A stretch of 12,718 bases of DNA from JBBRSC01 sp038245795 (GTDB taxonomy: Bacteria; Actinomycetota; Acidimicrobiia; Acidimicrobiales; Microtrichaceae): positions 1-12,718 of the forward strand of contig JBBRSC010000081.1 in NCBI GenBank assembly GCA_038245795.1. The letters are read 5' to 3'. The notes under the pieces were generated by a model. The model was not told the origin of the DNA and searched no databases. It saw nothing but the letters and a program-made list of their open reading frames with translations. Position 1 is the stretch's first letter; each line of letters opens with the position of its first letter. The translations under genes were made by a program, and so were the position numbers. Shown here in pieces: positions 6,626 through 12,718 of the stretch.

Positions 6626-7504
6626 ATGAACACTCGATCCTCGTTCCGATCGCTCTTCGCCGCTAGCAGTATTTTGGTCCTGTTTGGATGCGCCCCAGCG
6701 CTCCGCAGTCCCGCCACGGCAACCAAGGCAACCGCCTATCGGACAACCCAATCGATGACATTCTCAACGCTCTCGCGGTATTCCACCAGGGCGGAACGTG
6801 GTGGCATTGGGCTCTCGACCGATGCAGCTGCGGGGACAACAACCCCGCCCACCACAGTCGTGGCAGTACCCGATGCCGCGATGCCCGAGATCATCTCGCC
6901 GCTGCCAGCTGTGCCACCAGCGGCACCCGATGCCGCGATGCCCGGCGGAATTGCCATCCCCGGCTGGCGGCTGACGATCTACTACACCGCCGTCGAATCA
7001 TTTCATTCGGGAGCGACTCAGTCGGTGACGGGTTGCATCGGCCAGGACTGCTCGGGTGGCAACAGCGACCTCGGGACGTATCCCGCCACCTTTGTCGACG
7101 CGGTCCATGACGAGGGCACCGGGCGGATCACGAGCGGTCCGAACGCCGGCAAGTACCTCAACTGGTCCTCAGGCGTCGGCTACTGGCTCGACACCTTGGC
7201 AGCGTCGGGATACGGAGTGGCACTGCGACCATTCGTGTCCGCAGCGGCGGACGGCGGCGCGCTTCCCCGGGGTGCCAGGTTCCGCCTGGTCGACCCGTTG
7301 GCACAGAACGACGGCTCCAGCATCGAGGCGGGATTTGCCGCTCAACTCCGCAACACGGTGTGGGATGTGGAGGACCAGTTCACACCCGGATTGGGTGGGG
7401 CAGGCCATCTCGACCTCTACATCGGCGAGCAGAATCAGGCGAACTTCACCTCGAGCGACCGATATGTCGAGTTGGTCAATGCCACCATCATTCGCGTGAG
7501 CTGA
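6626..7504 (+). CDS. Secreted lipoprotein with 3D/double-psi beta-barrel-like domain
   Basis: This 292-aa protein begins with a lipoprotein signal peptide: basic MNTRSSFR, a hydrophobic stretch, then the lipobox LFGC with the lipidated Cys at residue 22. A Thr/Ala/Pro-rich linker (about 23-110) contains PDAAMP twice. The rest (about 112-292) starts with LTIYYTAVESF and has two cysteines in GCIGQDC. It then has EGTGRITSG, a YLNW...GYW stretch, LPRGARFRLVDP and DQFTPGLGGAGHLDLYIGE. The last parts resemble the 3D domain and related double-psi barrels (wall-associated or lytic-transglycosylase-like proteins), where Asp residues and a G-x-x-D-L-Y strand are typical. I infer an extracytoplasmic wall-associated role; an enzymatic activity is not shown. 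ATG 6626 is preferred over 6599 because of the signal peptide and the -10 position. It appears monocistronic and ends convergently with the hydrolase gene. Confidence 0.8.
   Translation: MNTRSSFRSLFAASSILVLFGCAPALRSPATATKATAYRTTQSMTFSTLSRYSTRAERGGIGLSTDAAAGTTTPPTTVVAVPDAAMPEIISPLPAVPPAAPDAAMPGGIAIPGWRLTIYYTAVESFHSGATQSVTGCIGQDCSGGNSDLGTYPATFVDAVHDEGTGRITSGPNAGKYLNWSSGVGYWLDTLAASGYGVALRPFVSAAADGGALPRGARFRLVDPLAQNDGSSIEAGFAAQLRNTVWDVEDQFTPGLGGAGHLDLYIGEQNQANFTSSDRYVELVNATIIRVS
6868..6944 (+). repeat. 20-bp direct repeat in the lipoprotein linker
   Basis: ACCCGATGCCGCGATGCCCG occurs at 6868-6887 and again at 6925-6944, 57 bp (19 codons) apart and in the same frame, so each copy encodes PDAAMP. 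It looks like an internal duplication within the Pro/Ala-rich linker. Confidence 0.8.
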
Positions 7505-7530
7505 TCTTCCAAACGGCACGGCGCAGCGCG

Positions 7531-8199
7531 CTAGTGCAGATGTTCGCCGAAGAATGCTTCGATGCGCTGCCAGGCATCCAACGCGGCCACTGGATCCGAC
7601 CCGACGCCCATGACTCGGAAGAGCGGACGGAGGGATCGCGGGCCGGCGTCGATCTCGTTGAGGAACGCGTGACCGGCCGTTGGGTACTCCTTGACGTCAT
7701 GTTCGATTCTCGCGCCGGTGAGGGCCGCATCGAGCTTGGCGGCGGCGTTGGCGAGAGTCCGGTCGCGACCACCGAAGCTCGCAACGATGGGGCAGGCATC
7801 GCGCATGGCGTCATCAAGGTGGCGGGGGAGCATGCCGTAGTTGGGTGCTGCGGCGTCGAATCCCCGGCTGGCCGAGAGCAGCGCGAAGCCACCGCCCATA
7901 CAGAATCCGATGACACCGACGCGGCCCGTGCAGAGCGACGACGCGATCAGCGATTGGCGACCGGCTTCGATGTCGTCGAACGCTCGCCCCTCGCCCGTGA
8001 GCATGGTGCGCATCGTCATCATCAGGCAGCGGGCTGCGCCACCGCCACTGAAGAGATCGATTGCCAGCGTGAGATAGCCGGCCTCGGCGAGCCGATCGGC
8101 GTGCAGACGAGTTGATGCATCAAGACCGAATATCTCGTGGATCATGACCACCCCAGGCCAGGGCCCTTCTCCAACCGGTGTCGCCAGGTAGCCGTTCAT
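7531..8199 (-). CDS. Dienelactone hydrolase family protein
   Basis: This 222-aa cytoplasmic alpha/beta hydrolase belongs to the dienelactone hydrolase family, which opens lactones and related esters. The family triad is visible as C100 in GFCMGG, D146 in GGRD and H177 in AGHAF. E22 in MIHEIFG matches the Glu that interacts with the nucleophilic Cys in DLH. The nucleophile is Cys and not Ser, and the length is close to the 230-aa norm, so I expect an active enzyme, substrate unknown. The open frame continues upstream to 8727, but the preceding residues overlap the membrane-protein gene and are not DLH-like. ATG 8199 begins the MNGYLATP strand typical of the fold. It overlaps the upstream stop as ATGA (8199-8196), so translational coupling is likely. 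The gene is probably controlled with its partner by the TetR operator at 8732-8749. Confidence 0.92.
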   Translation of the reverse strand: MNGYLATPVGEGPWPGVVMIHEIFGLDASTRLHADRLAEAGYLTLAIDLFSGGGAARCLMMTMRTMLTGEGRAFDDIEAGRQSLIASSLCTGRVGVIGFCMGGGFALLSASRGFDAAAPNYGMLPRHLDDAMRDACPIVASFGGRDRTLANAAAKLDAALTGARIEHDVKEYPTAGHAFLNEIDAGPRSLRPLFRVMGVGSDPVAALDAWQRIEAFFGEHLH

Positions 8200-8693
8200 C
8201 GCCGAATTTCTGGCGCGGCGGCGAATGACGACACGTCGCGGGCTCGAATGACGGCCAGCCCGGCGATGCCGATCGCCAGGGCGCCGACGATCTCGACGGT
8301 CGAGGCAATGAAGGAGAACCAACGCCACGAGCTGATCTGCCACACCGGATCGCTCATGGCGCTCCAGTGTGGCAACCAGTGAGCGACGCCGAATCCGAGG
8401 GCCAGCGGAAACCCGGTAGCGACCGCCGCCACGGGCGCTAGGCGGTGTCGTGTCAGGATCAAGGTGATGGCAGTGATCTGCAGGATGAGGCCGATGTTGC
8501 CCATCAGGTACAGCAACTCGGTGACGCTCCCCTGACCGCGGCGGAGATGATCGACGAGGTGAATTGCGGTGCCGACGGCGAAGCACACGCCAGCCATCAC
8601 GAGGACCCGCTCGCGACGTTCGAGCGTCGATGGCGCTGCGGTGTGGCCTGGATGTTCCAACTCGGCGCTCGGGATCATGTTGCTCTGGGTCAT
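8196..8693 (-). CDS. Four-helix integral membrane protein of unknown function
   Basis: I do not recognise this 165-aa protein by name. It has a polar N-terminus of about 28 residues and four hydrophobic segments (about 30-50, 60-80, 86-108 and 125-149), then a short polar tail. Histidines sit at helix ends: HLVDHLRRG (45-53), and H105/H109 in the AHWLPHW segment, which could bind a metal or haem, but no family motif proves this. The start at 8693 has a good Shine-Dalgarno sequence (GGAG) five bases upstream; the longer open frame to 8831 runs through the operator and into tetR and is rejected. Its stop overlaps the hydrolase ATG. It is the first gene of a two-gene operon divergent from tetR, so it may take part in the same inducible response. 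Confidence 0.85.
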   Translation of the reverse strand: MTQSNMIPSAELEHPGHTAAPSTLERRERVLVMAGVCFAVGTAIHLVDHLRRGQGSVTELLYLMGNIGLILQITAITLILTRHRLAPVAAVATGFPLALGFGVAHWLPHWSAMSDPVWQISSWRWFSFIASTVEIVGALAIGIAGLAVIRARDVSSFAAAPEIRR

Positions 8694-8698
8694 GTGGT

Positions 8699-8702
8699 CT
8701 CC
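8699..8702 (-). promoter_or_regulatory. Shine-Dalgarno sequence of the membrane-protein gene
   Basis: Minus-strand GGAG is five bases before the ATG at 8693. It is the only operon-leading gene in the window with a clear ribosome-binding site, which fits its promoter being placed farther upstream (8726-8731). Confidence 0.65.
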
Positions 8703-8725
8703 AGTCGCGGATGCTCGCGATCGAC

Positions 8726-8731
8726 ACCGTA
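8726..8731 (-). promoter_or_regulatory. -10 element (TACGGT) for the membrane protein-hydrolase operon
   Basis: Minus-strand TACGGT lies directly beside the palindrome at 8732-8749 and would place the transcript start near 8719, leaving a leader of about 26 bases. No convincing -35 is seen. TetR bound to the palindrome would cover the -10/-35 spacer. Confidence 0.35.
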
Positions 8732-8749
8732 CTAGAACGTACGCTCTAG
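8732..8749. promoter_or_regulatory. 18-bp palindrome, probable TetR operator
   Basis: CTAGAACGTACGCTCTAG reads the same on both strands except for one symmetric pair (positions 6 and 13, A and C), around a central CGTACG. Size, symmetry and the AGAACG half-site are typical of TetR-family operators. It lies 10 bp before the tetR start and overlaps the tetR -10 element. It also abuts the -10 of the divergent operon. One site can therefore repress both transcripts, including tetR itself. Confidence 0.75.
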
Positions 8750-8752
8750 ACT
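8747..8752 (+). promoter_or_regulatory. -10 element (TAGACT) for tetR-MFS
   Basis: TAGACT ends exactly 6 bases before the ATG at 8759 (spacer CCAGCC), which suggests a leaderless mRNA. Its first three bases lie within the palindrome. The -35 is unclear; GACACC at 8723-8728 is a weak candidate at an 18-bp spacing. Confidence 0.45.
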
Positions 8753-8758
8753 CCAGCC

Positions 8759-9385
8759 ATGTCCCCAACCCGAGAGCGAATCCTGACCGCCACCAACGAA
8801 CTGTTTCGCCGGCAGGGATACAACGGAACATCGCTCAAGCAGGTCACGGAGAGCGCCCCGGCGACGGTGGGCTCGCTCTATCATTTCTTTCCGGGCGGTA
8901 AGGAAGCGCTGGCAGCAGCGGTGATCGAGACGTCGGGGGCCGCATATCGCGAGTTGTTCGAGATGATCGCCGACGCCGAACCTAACTTCGGCGAGGCGAT
9001 CATTGCGTTCTTCGATGGAGCCGCAGCGGTTCTCGAAGGAACCGATTTCGTCGACATCTGCCCGATCGGCACTGTCGCACGCGAGGTCGCAAGCACCAAC
9101 GACACGCTGCGCACCGCCGCCGAGAAAGTCTTCGCTTCGTGGGTCGACGCGGCCGAGAGTCGCCTCATCGACGAAGGCATCGCGACGACCGAAGCTCACG
9201 AGCTGGCAGTGTCGTTGGTGGCATCGCTCGAGGGTGGGTTCCTCCTGGCGCGGGCCGCTCGCGATGGCGATCAGCTACGCGTCATCGGGCGTCAGATTCG
9301 CCGGCTCGTCGACTCGACCCCGCGGTCGACGGGAGCGTCAGACCTGATGGTCGAGCCAAGACCTCGCGGGAAGAAGCGATCATGA
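8759..9385 (+). CDS. TetR family transcriptional regulator
   Basis: This 208-aa TetR regulator binds DNA as a dimer and releases it when a small ligand occupies the C-terminal domain. The N-terminal DNA-binding domain fits the family: RERILTATNELFRRQGYNGT, then the recognition helix region with VGSLYHFFPGGKEAL (residues 37-51). The C-terminal domain has DICPIGTVAREVA (about 99-111) and a SLEGGFLLARAARD stretch, which recalls the LmrA/YxaF-like group that often controls drug exporters. The start at 8759 is fixed by the HTH spacing and by the -10 element six bases upstream. The stop overlaps the ATG of the MFS gene by four bases (ATGA). The palindrome 10 bp upstream is its probable operator, giving self-repression and control of the divergent membrane protein/hydrolase operon. 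The inducer is unknown. Confidence 0.93.
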   Translation: MSPTRERILTATNELFRRQGYNGTSLKQVTESAPATVGSLYHFFPGGKEALAAAVIETSGAAYRELFEMIADAEPNFGEAIIAFFDGAAAVLEGTDFVDICPIGTVAREVASTNDTLRTAAEKVFASWVDAAESRLIDEGIATTEAHELAVSLVASLEGGFLLARAARDGDQLRVIGRQIRRLVDSTPRSTGASDLMVEPRPRGKKRS

Positions 9386-10680
9386 GCGGCCGGTTGTCGA
9401 GCGATGCTCAACGCATTCTGGCAGCCCAGGCGTTGCGAGCATTCGCCTACGGATTCGGCGCCGTGCTGCTCGGAGTCACTCTTGACGAACGGGGGTTCTC
9501 CTCGACCCAGGTTGGTCTGGTGCTCACGGCGGTCCTCGCCGGACCGGTCGTGGCGCAGCTCGGACTGGCTCGCTGGGGGGATTCCTTTGGACGGCGCCGG
9601 AGTTACGTTGCGTTGTACCTGGCGTTGGCGCTCGTCGGAGTCGTCTTCAGCCTCTCCAGTCCGCTGTGGGCGTTGATGTTGGTGTCGTTGACCGGCGCGT
9701 TGTCGACCGAGGTGGTCGAATCCGGTCCGTTCACCTCACTCGAGCAGTCGATGCTCGCCTCCGAACTGTCCGGCCACGAACTCACCCGCGGCTTCGGGAT
9801 CTACAACGCAGTCGCCACCGCGGCCGGGTCCCTCGGCGCATTGTTCGCCGGAATGCCTCACCTGGTCAGAGATCGGTGGCCAGGCGCGCCGAGCGATGAC
9901 CGCTGGTTCGTGGTGTTCATTGTCGCCGCACTCGCTGGCGCGGCAGTTGCTGCGTCGTTGTCAACGGCGGTCGACGTCCATCGCGTGTCGCCTGCAAGAA
10001 ACTCCGAGCCGACCACTCCTGCTGCGTTACCTGCTTCGTCATCCGCCGAGTTGCCAGACGAGCTGCCTCGGTCTGACAACGCGCTCGGATCGTCGCGACC
10101 GCTCGTGCTCCGCCTCGCCGGCTTGTTCGCCATGGATTCCTTTGGCGGGGGGTTCGTCGTGCAGGCCTTCATCGCCTACTGGTTCGCAACCCGCTTCGGT
10201 GCGTCGGTCGGGGTTCTCGGCGTGGTGTTCTTCTCGGTCGGCGTCTTGCAGACCGTGTCGTTCCTCTGCGCCCCGTTCCTCGCGCGTCGTTGGGGTTTGT
10301 TGAACACGATGGTGTTCACCCACCTCCCGTCCAACGTGTTCCTCATCGCCCTGGCGTTCGCGCCGAACCTGGGCGTCGCTATCGCGCTGTTGTTGTGCCG
10401 GGTCGTGCTGTCCCAGATGGACGTCCCGACCCGACAGGCGTACGTCATGGCATTGGTGGAGCCGGGCGAGCGAACGGCCGCTGCCGCGTACACGAACACC
10501 GCGCGCTATCTGGTGCGACCCATCGGACCGCTGTTGGCCGGCGCGACCCAGACAGTGGCGATCGGTCTGCCGTTCGTGATCGCGGGGACCATCAAGGCCG
10601 CCTACGACCTGATCCTCTGGCGATGGTTCCGGACGGTCTCGATCCCCGGAGCGCCCTCGCCCGACGAACCCAGTGGATGA
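9382..10680 (+). CDS. MFS transporter, probable exporter
   Basis: This 432-aa major facilitator superfamily protein has about 12 hydrophobic segments in two bundles separated by a polar, Ser/Pro-rich loop (about 198-240). ARWGDSFGRRR (63-73) is a version of MFS motif A between helices 2 and 3. A conserved-looking SQMDVPTRQAYVMALV segment lies at 344-359. Such proteins use the proton gradient to move small molecules. Export is inferred from co-translation with a TetR regulator: the ATG overlaps the tetR stop as ATGA at 9382-9385. The substrate is unknown, but the shared operator with a dienelactone hydrolase hints at a lactone-, ester- or aromatic-type compound. The open frame begins upstream at 9139 inside tetR; MSGRLSSDAQ at 9382 is the sensible start just before helix 1. 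It converges with the desaturase gene 64 bp downstream. Confidence 0.92.
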   Translation: MSGRLSSDAQRILAAQALRAFAYGFGAVLLGVTLDERGFSSTQVGLVLTAVLAGPVVAQLGLARWGDSFGRRRSYVALYLALALVGVVFSLSSPLWALMLVSLTGALSTEVVESGPFTSLEQSMLASELSGHELTRGFGIYNAVATAAGSLGALFAGMPHLVRDRWPGAPSDDRWFVVFIVAALAGAAVAASLSTAVDVHRVSPARNSEPTTPAALPASSSAELPDELPRSDNALGSSRPLVLRLAGLFAMDSFGGGFVVQAFIAYWFATRFGASVGVLGVVFFSVGVLQTVSFLCAPFLARRWGLLNTMVFTHLPSNVFLIALAFAPNLGVAIALLLCRVVLSQMDVPTRQAYVMALVEPGERTAAAAYTNTARYLVRPIGPLLAGATQTVAIGLPFVIAGTIKAAYDLILWRWFRTVSIPGAPSPDEPSG

Positions 10681-10722
10681 GAGACAACGACCTGGGAGGC
10701 CTTCATTGGATGGATGACAGCA

Positions 10723-10741
10723 GTGACGGTCGGTTCGTCAC
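10723..10741. terminator. Small hairpin between convergent genes (weak terminator candidate)
   Basis: GTGACG and CGTCAC form a 6-bp stem around a 7-base loop in the 64-bp gap between the MFS and desaturase stops. There is no T-run on either side, so intrinsic termination is unproven. Confidence 0.2.
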
Positions 10742-10744
10742 CGG

Positions 10745-11620
10745 TCAGTCGATGCGAATGAACCGATCGCGGAGTTGCGGTTCGAGTTCGTCGTAGACGT
10801 CGCGATACGAGAACCACGGAACGCTCACCCAGAGGTGATGGATGAGGTGATAGTTCTGCCCGAGGAGCAGGGCGTGGCGTATGCGACCTGGTTGGATGCG
10901 CGTGTCATGGAAGCGTTCGGTGCTGTCGAATGGAAAGTGCGGCAGGTAGTCGAAGGCGTAGAACAGCCAGAGCCCAGCCAACAAGACCGGTAACAGATAC
11001 AGCACTCCGAAGGCCGCGAAGCGTCCGGTGGCGATCGTGAGCGCCGCCGTTCCGACGATCGCCAGATCGAGCATCCGTTGCCTGCGGCGGTCACCAGCGC
11101 TGCCCCATTCATGGCGGAAACAGAATCGTCGATAATTGAACGCCGTTGTGATCAACCAGAACGGGAGCAGCGCGCGCGGGCGGTGCGACACCCAATGGTC
11201 GGGGTCGCGATCAGGATCGTTGGTGTGTGCGTGGTGATTGAGATGGCAGATGCGGAACACGGGATAGGTGAATCCCAGCATCAGCGCCGGGAGCCAACCA
11301 AGGGCATCGTTGACCGTGCGGTTGGTGTGCGCTGCGCGGTGGACGCTCTCGTGGAAGACCGTGAAGCCGAGGTAGTTGGCGGTGGCGTTGACGAGGACCG
11401 CTGCCCACCACGGGACGAGGCCGGACAAGTAACCGGCCCATCCGAGAGCCCACCCCAAGAGAGCGGCGATTCCGAGCCACACCGTCGGGTTGCGCCACCA
11501 CGAGACGTCGGGGACGCCGCGATGTTCCGGCGATGGGGCGAGGCGGTCCTGGTCGGCCGCGGATTGTTGGAGACGGCGTGCCTGGAGCGCCGCGAGACGC
11601 TCGCTGGTCGTCTCATCCAT
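10745..11620 (-). CDS. Membrane fatty acid desaturase / carotenoid hydroxylase family protein
   Basis: This 291-aa integral membrane di-iron oxygenase carries the three histidine boxes of the desaturase-hydroxylase superfamily: HESVH (90-94), HLNHHAH (126-132) and QNYHLIHH (255-262). An extra histidine sits in DYLPHFPF. Hydrophobic segments lie at about 45-85, 105-122, 150-163 and 184-222. The family uses oxygen and an electron donor to desaturate or hydroxylate lipids. The spacing and the QNYHLIHHLW ending recall CrtR-type beta-carotene hydroxylases as well as acyl-lipid desaturases. No other carotenoid or lipid gene is nearby to decide. The start at 11620 (MDETTSERLAAL) is preferred to 11665 because TACGAT ends 6 bases before it; the longer version would begin upstream of that promoter. 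It diverges from the aldo/keto reductase gene with 86 bp between them. Confidence 0.85.
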   Translation of the reverse strand: MDETTSERLAALQARRLQQSAADQDRLAPSPEHRGVPDVSWWRNPTVWLGIAALLGWALGWAGYLSGLVPWWAAVLVNATANYLGFTVFHESVHRAAHTNRTVNDALGWLPALMLGFTYPVFRICHLNHHAHTNDPDRDPDHWVSHRPRALLPFWLITTAFNYRRFCFRHEWGSAGDRRRQRMLDLAIVGTAALTIATGRFAAFGVLYLLPVLLAGLWLFYAFDYLPHFPFDSTERFHDTRIQPGRIRHALLLGQNYHLIHHLWVSVPWFSYRDVYDELEPQLRDRFIRID

Positions 11621-11626
11621 CGGCTG

Positions 11627-11632
11627 ATCGTA
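11627..11632 (-). promoter_or_regulatory. -10 element (TACGAT) for the desaturase gene
   Basis: Minus-strand TACGAT is followed by CAGCCG and the ATG at 11620. It is the same hexamer and distance as at the lipoprotein gene (6614-6619). No Shine-Dalgarno sequence is present, so the mRNA is probably leaderless. Confidence 0.5.
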
Positions 11633-11695
11633 GCGATGAATGTTCAGCGCTGAGTCGTCGCCCACCCGACGATGTTTCGATCAGCCGGGCGTGGG

Positions 11696-11701
11696 TACTG
11701 T
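11696..11701 (+). promoter_or_regulatory. -10 element (TACTGT) for the aldo/keto reductase gene
   Basis: TACTGT is followed by five bases (TCGGC) and the ATG at 11707, one base shorter than the other examples. A leaderless or nearly leaderless start is likely; TGTTTC at 11673-11678 is a weak -35 at 17 bp. Confidence 0.4.
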
Positions 11702-11706
11702 TCGGC

Positions 11707-12582
11707 ATGACCCTCACGACGGCACATCTCTCCGGCACCTTCTCGCTCAGCGGCACGACGTCAGTAACAAGACTCGGATACGGCACCATGCAACTCACCG
11801 GTGAGGGGGTGTGGGGTGACCCACGCGATCCGGATGAGGCGGTGAAGGTGCTGCGGAGAGCAACCGAACTGGGAGTCAACTTCTTCGACACCGCCGACTC
11901 GTACGGTCCGTTCACCGCGGAGCTGCTGCTACACCAGGCGCTGCACCCGTATCCCGCCGATCTCGTGATCGCCACCAAGTGCGGATTGACGCGACCCGCG
12001 CCGGGTGAGTGGGTCCCCGTCGGGCGGCCTGCCTATCTCCGTCAGCAGGCCGAACTGTCGCTCCGTCATCTCGGTGTGGAGCGTATCGATCTGTTGCAAC
12101 TTCACCGTATTGATCCTGAGGTGCCGTTGGCCGATCAGATCGGCGCCCTCAAGGAGCTCCAGGATGCCGGCAAGGTCGGGTTGATCGGCCTCTCGCAGGT
12201 CACCGTCGACGAACTCAAGGAAGCCGAACAAACTGCTCCGATTGCCTCGGTTCAGAACCTGTACAACTTGTCTGATCGATCTTCGGAGGAGTTGCTCGAC
12301 TACTCCGAAGCACACGGCGTCGGCTTCATTCCGTGGTTCCCGTTGGCCACGGGGGCACTCTCGCAGGCCGATGGCCCGCTGGCCGAGATGTCGGCTCGGC
12401 ACGGGGCGTCGCCGTCGCAGCTCGCTCTGGCATGGTTGCTTCGGCGATCGCCGGTGATGTTGCCGATACCTGGTACCTCGAGCGTCGCTCACCTCGAGGA
12501 CAACGTCGCAGCGGCGGGCATCGAATTGACTGATGACGATGTGGCCGCGTTGACCGCCGCGGTCGCCGCCCCTGCTGAATGA
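11707..12582 (+). CDS. Aldo/keto reductase
   Basis: This 291-aa NADP(H)-dependent oxidoreductase has the (beta/alpha)8 aldo/keto reductase fold and reduces aldehydes or ketones. The catalytic tetrad is complete: D61 and Y66 in FFDTADSYG, K91 in IATKCG and H133 in LLQLHRID. A C-terminal PIPGTSSVAHLEDNVAA segment (253-269) fits the cofactor phosphate-binding loop. Length is near the family norm for short bacterial members. The open frame extends upstream to 11533 across the divergent desaturase gene; the ATG at 11707 is chosen for its upstream -10 element and because the family-like strand GYGTMQLTG begins soon after. It ends only 3 bases before the stop of the convergent gene. The physiological substrate cannot be told from the sequence. 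Confidence 0.93.
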   Translation: MTLTTAHLSGTFSLSGTTSVTRLGYGTMQLTGEGVWGDPRDPDEAVKVLRRATELGVNFFDTADSYGPFTAELLLHQALHPYPADLVIATKCGLTRPAPGEWVPVGRPAYLRQQAELSLRHLGVERIDLLQLHRIDPEVPLADQIGALKELQDAGKVGLIGLSQVTVDELKEAEQTAPIASVQNLYNLSDRSSEELLDYSEAHGVGFIPWFPLATGALSQADGPLAEMSARHGASPSQLALAWLLRRSPVMLPIPGTSSVAHLEDNVAAAGIELTDDDVAALTAAVAAPAE

Positions 12583-12585
12583 TTG

Positions 12586-12718
12586 TCAGCGGAGGTCGAG
12601 GGCCGACTCGGCGGCGCGGAGAACCCTGCGTGCATGGGCGATCAACTCGGCTCGATCGATGCTTGCCAGCGACGGAACCTCGAGGCTGATCGGAACTCCG
12701 GGCAGGGTGTCGATGAGC
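12586..12718 (-). CDS. C-terminal end of a probable sugar phosphate isomerase/epimerase-like protein (partial)
   Basis: Only the last 43 codons are in the window; the gene enters from the right edge and ends with TGA at 12588-12586. The readable part contains LPGVPISLEVPSL and then a helix ending AARRVLRAAE-like (the real string is AHARRVLRAAESALDLR). The 'VPxSxEVP' strand followed by a closing helix is what I would expect at the end of xylose isomerase-like TIM-barrel (AP endonuclease family 2) proteins. The fragment is short, so the family call is tentative. It is too short for any statement about the active site. It converges with the aldo/keto reductase gene, leaving no room for a separate terminator. 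Confidence 0.5.
   Translation of the reverse strand, partial: LIDTLPGVPISLEVPSLASIDRAELIAHARRVLRAAESALDLR

Noticed and set aside
8200..8727. N-terminal extension of the dienelactone hydrolase frame
   Set aside because: It is an Arg/His-rich shadow of the membrane-protein gene; DLH homology starts at the ATG at 8199.
9139..9381. Long N-terminal extension of the MFS frame
   Set aside because: It lies inside tetR in another frame; the ATG at 9382 overlaps the tetR stop as ATGA and directly precedes the first membrane helix.
10723..10741. Strong bidirectional terminator between the MFS and desaturase genes
   Set aside because: The stem is only 6 bp and lacks a T-run; it is listed only as a weak candidate.
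11533..11706. N-terminal extension of the aldo/keto reductase frame
   Set aside because: It is antisense to the divergent desaturase gene and precedes the likely promoter.

Overview
The window is high-GC, tightly packed bacterial DNA with eleven protein genes on both strands. All are complete except the last, which runs off the right edge. I see no rRNA, tRNA, CRISPR array, transposase or phage gene. Base composition, a citrate synthase fused to a MerR/excisionase-type helix-turn-helix, a long actinobacterial-style CaiB/BaiF protein, an HsaA-like flavoprotein and many start codons that appear leaderless all point to an actinomycete. The general look suggests the Acidimicrobiia (Ilumatobacter-like), but that placement is an inference from memory of gene style and was not tested.

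Layout. (1) 26-3770, minus: an HTH-citrate synthase gene followed after 7 bases by a PAS-PAS-PAS-GGDEF-EAL cyclic-di-GMP enzyme, probably one operon. (2) 3771-3854: a short divergent promoter region with an 11-bp direct repeat and an inverted repeat. (3) 3855-5270, plus: a CaiB/BaiF-type CoA-transferase, convergent with (4) 5281-6435, minus: an acyl-CoA dehydrogenase-fold flavoprotein. (5) 6436-6625: a 190-bp divergent spacer. (6) 6626-7504, plus: a secreted lipoprotein with a 3D/double-psi beta-barrel-like domain. (7) 7531-8693, minus: a two-gene operon of a four-helix membrane protein and a dienelactone hydrolase. It is divergent from (8) 8759-10680, plus: a TetR regulator and an MFS exporter; one 18-bp palindrome lies between the two operons. 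(9) 10745-11620, minus: a three-histidine-box desaturase/hydroxylase. (10) 11707-12582, plus: an aldo/keto reductase. (11) 12586-12718, minus: the tail of a probable sugar phosphate isomerase/epimerase-like protein.

How the parts may work together. The clearest regulatory module is 7531-10680. There a TetR protein and its likely operator sit between a hydrolase/membrane-protein operon and the tetR-MFS operon, which suggests an inducible response that hydrolyses and exports a small hydrophobic or lactone-like compound. The second candidate unit is 26-5270. An HTH-citrate synthase that may sense its own substrates shares a repeat-bearing promoter region with a CoA-transferase, and is apparently co-translated with a c-di-GMP turnover enzyme. 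That would be an unusual link between acyl-CoA/central carbon status and second-messenger signalling.

A pattern runs through the whole window. At five of the seven first-in-operon starts not preceded by a Shine-Dalgarno sequence, a TANNNT hexamer ends exactly 6 bases before the ATG or GTG. One more has it at 5 bases and one has an imperfect match. This is the geometry of leaderless transcripts, and it was used here to choose several starts. I do not see a clear-cut new defence or mobile system.
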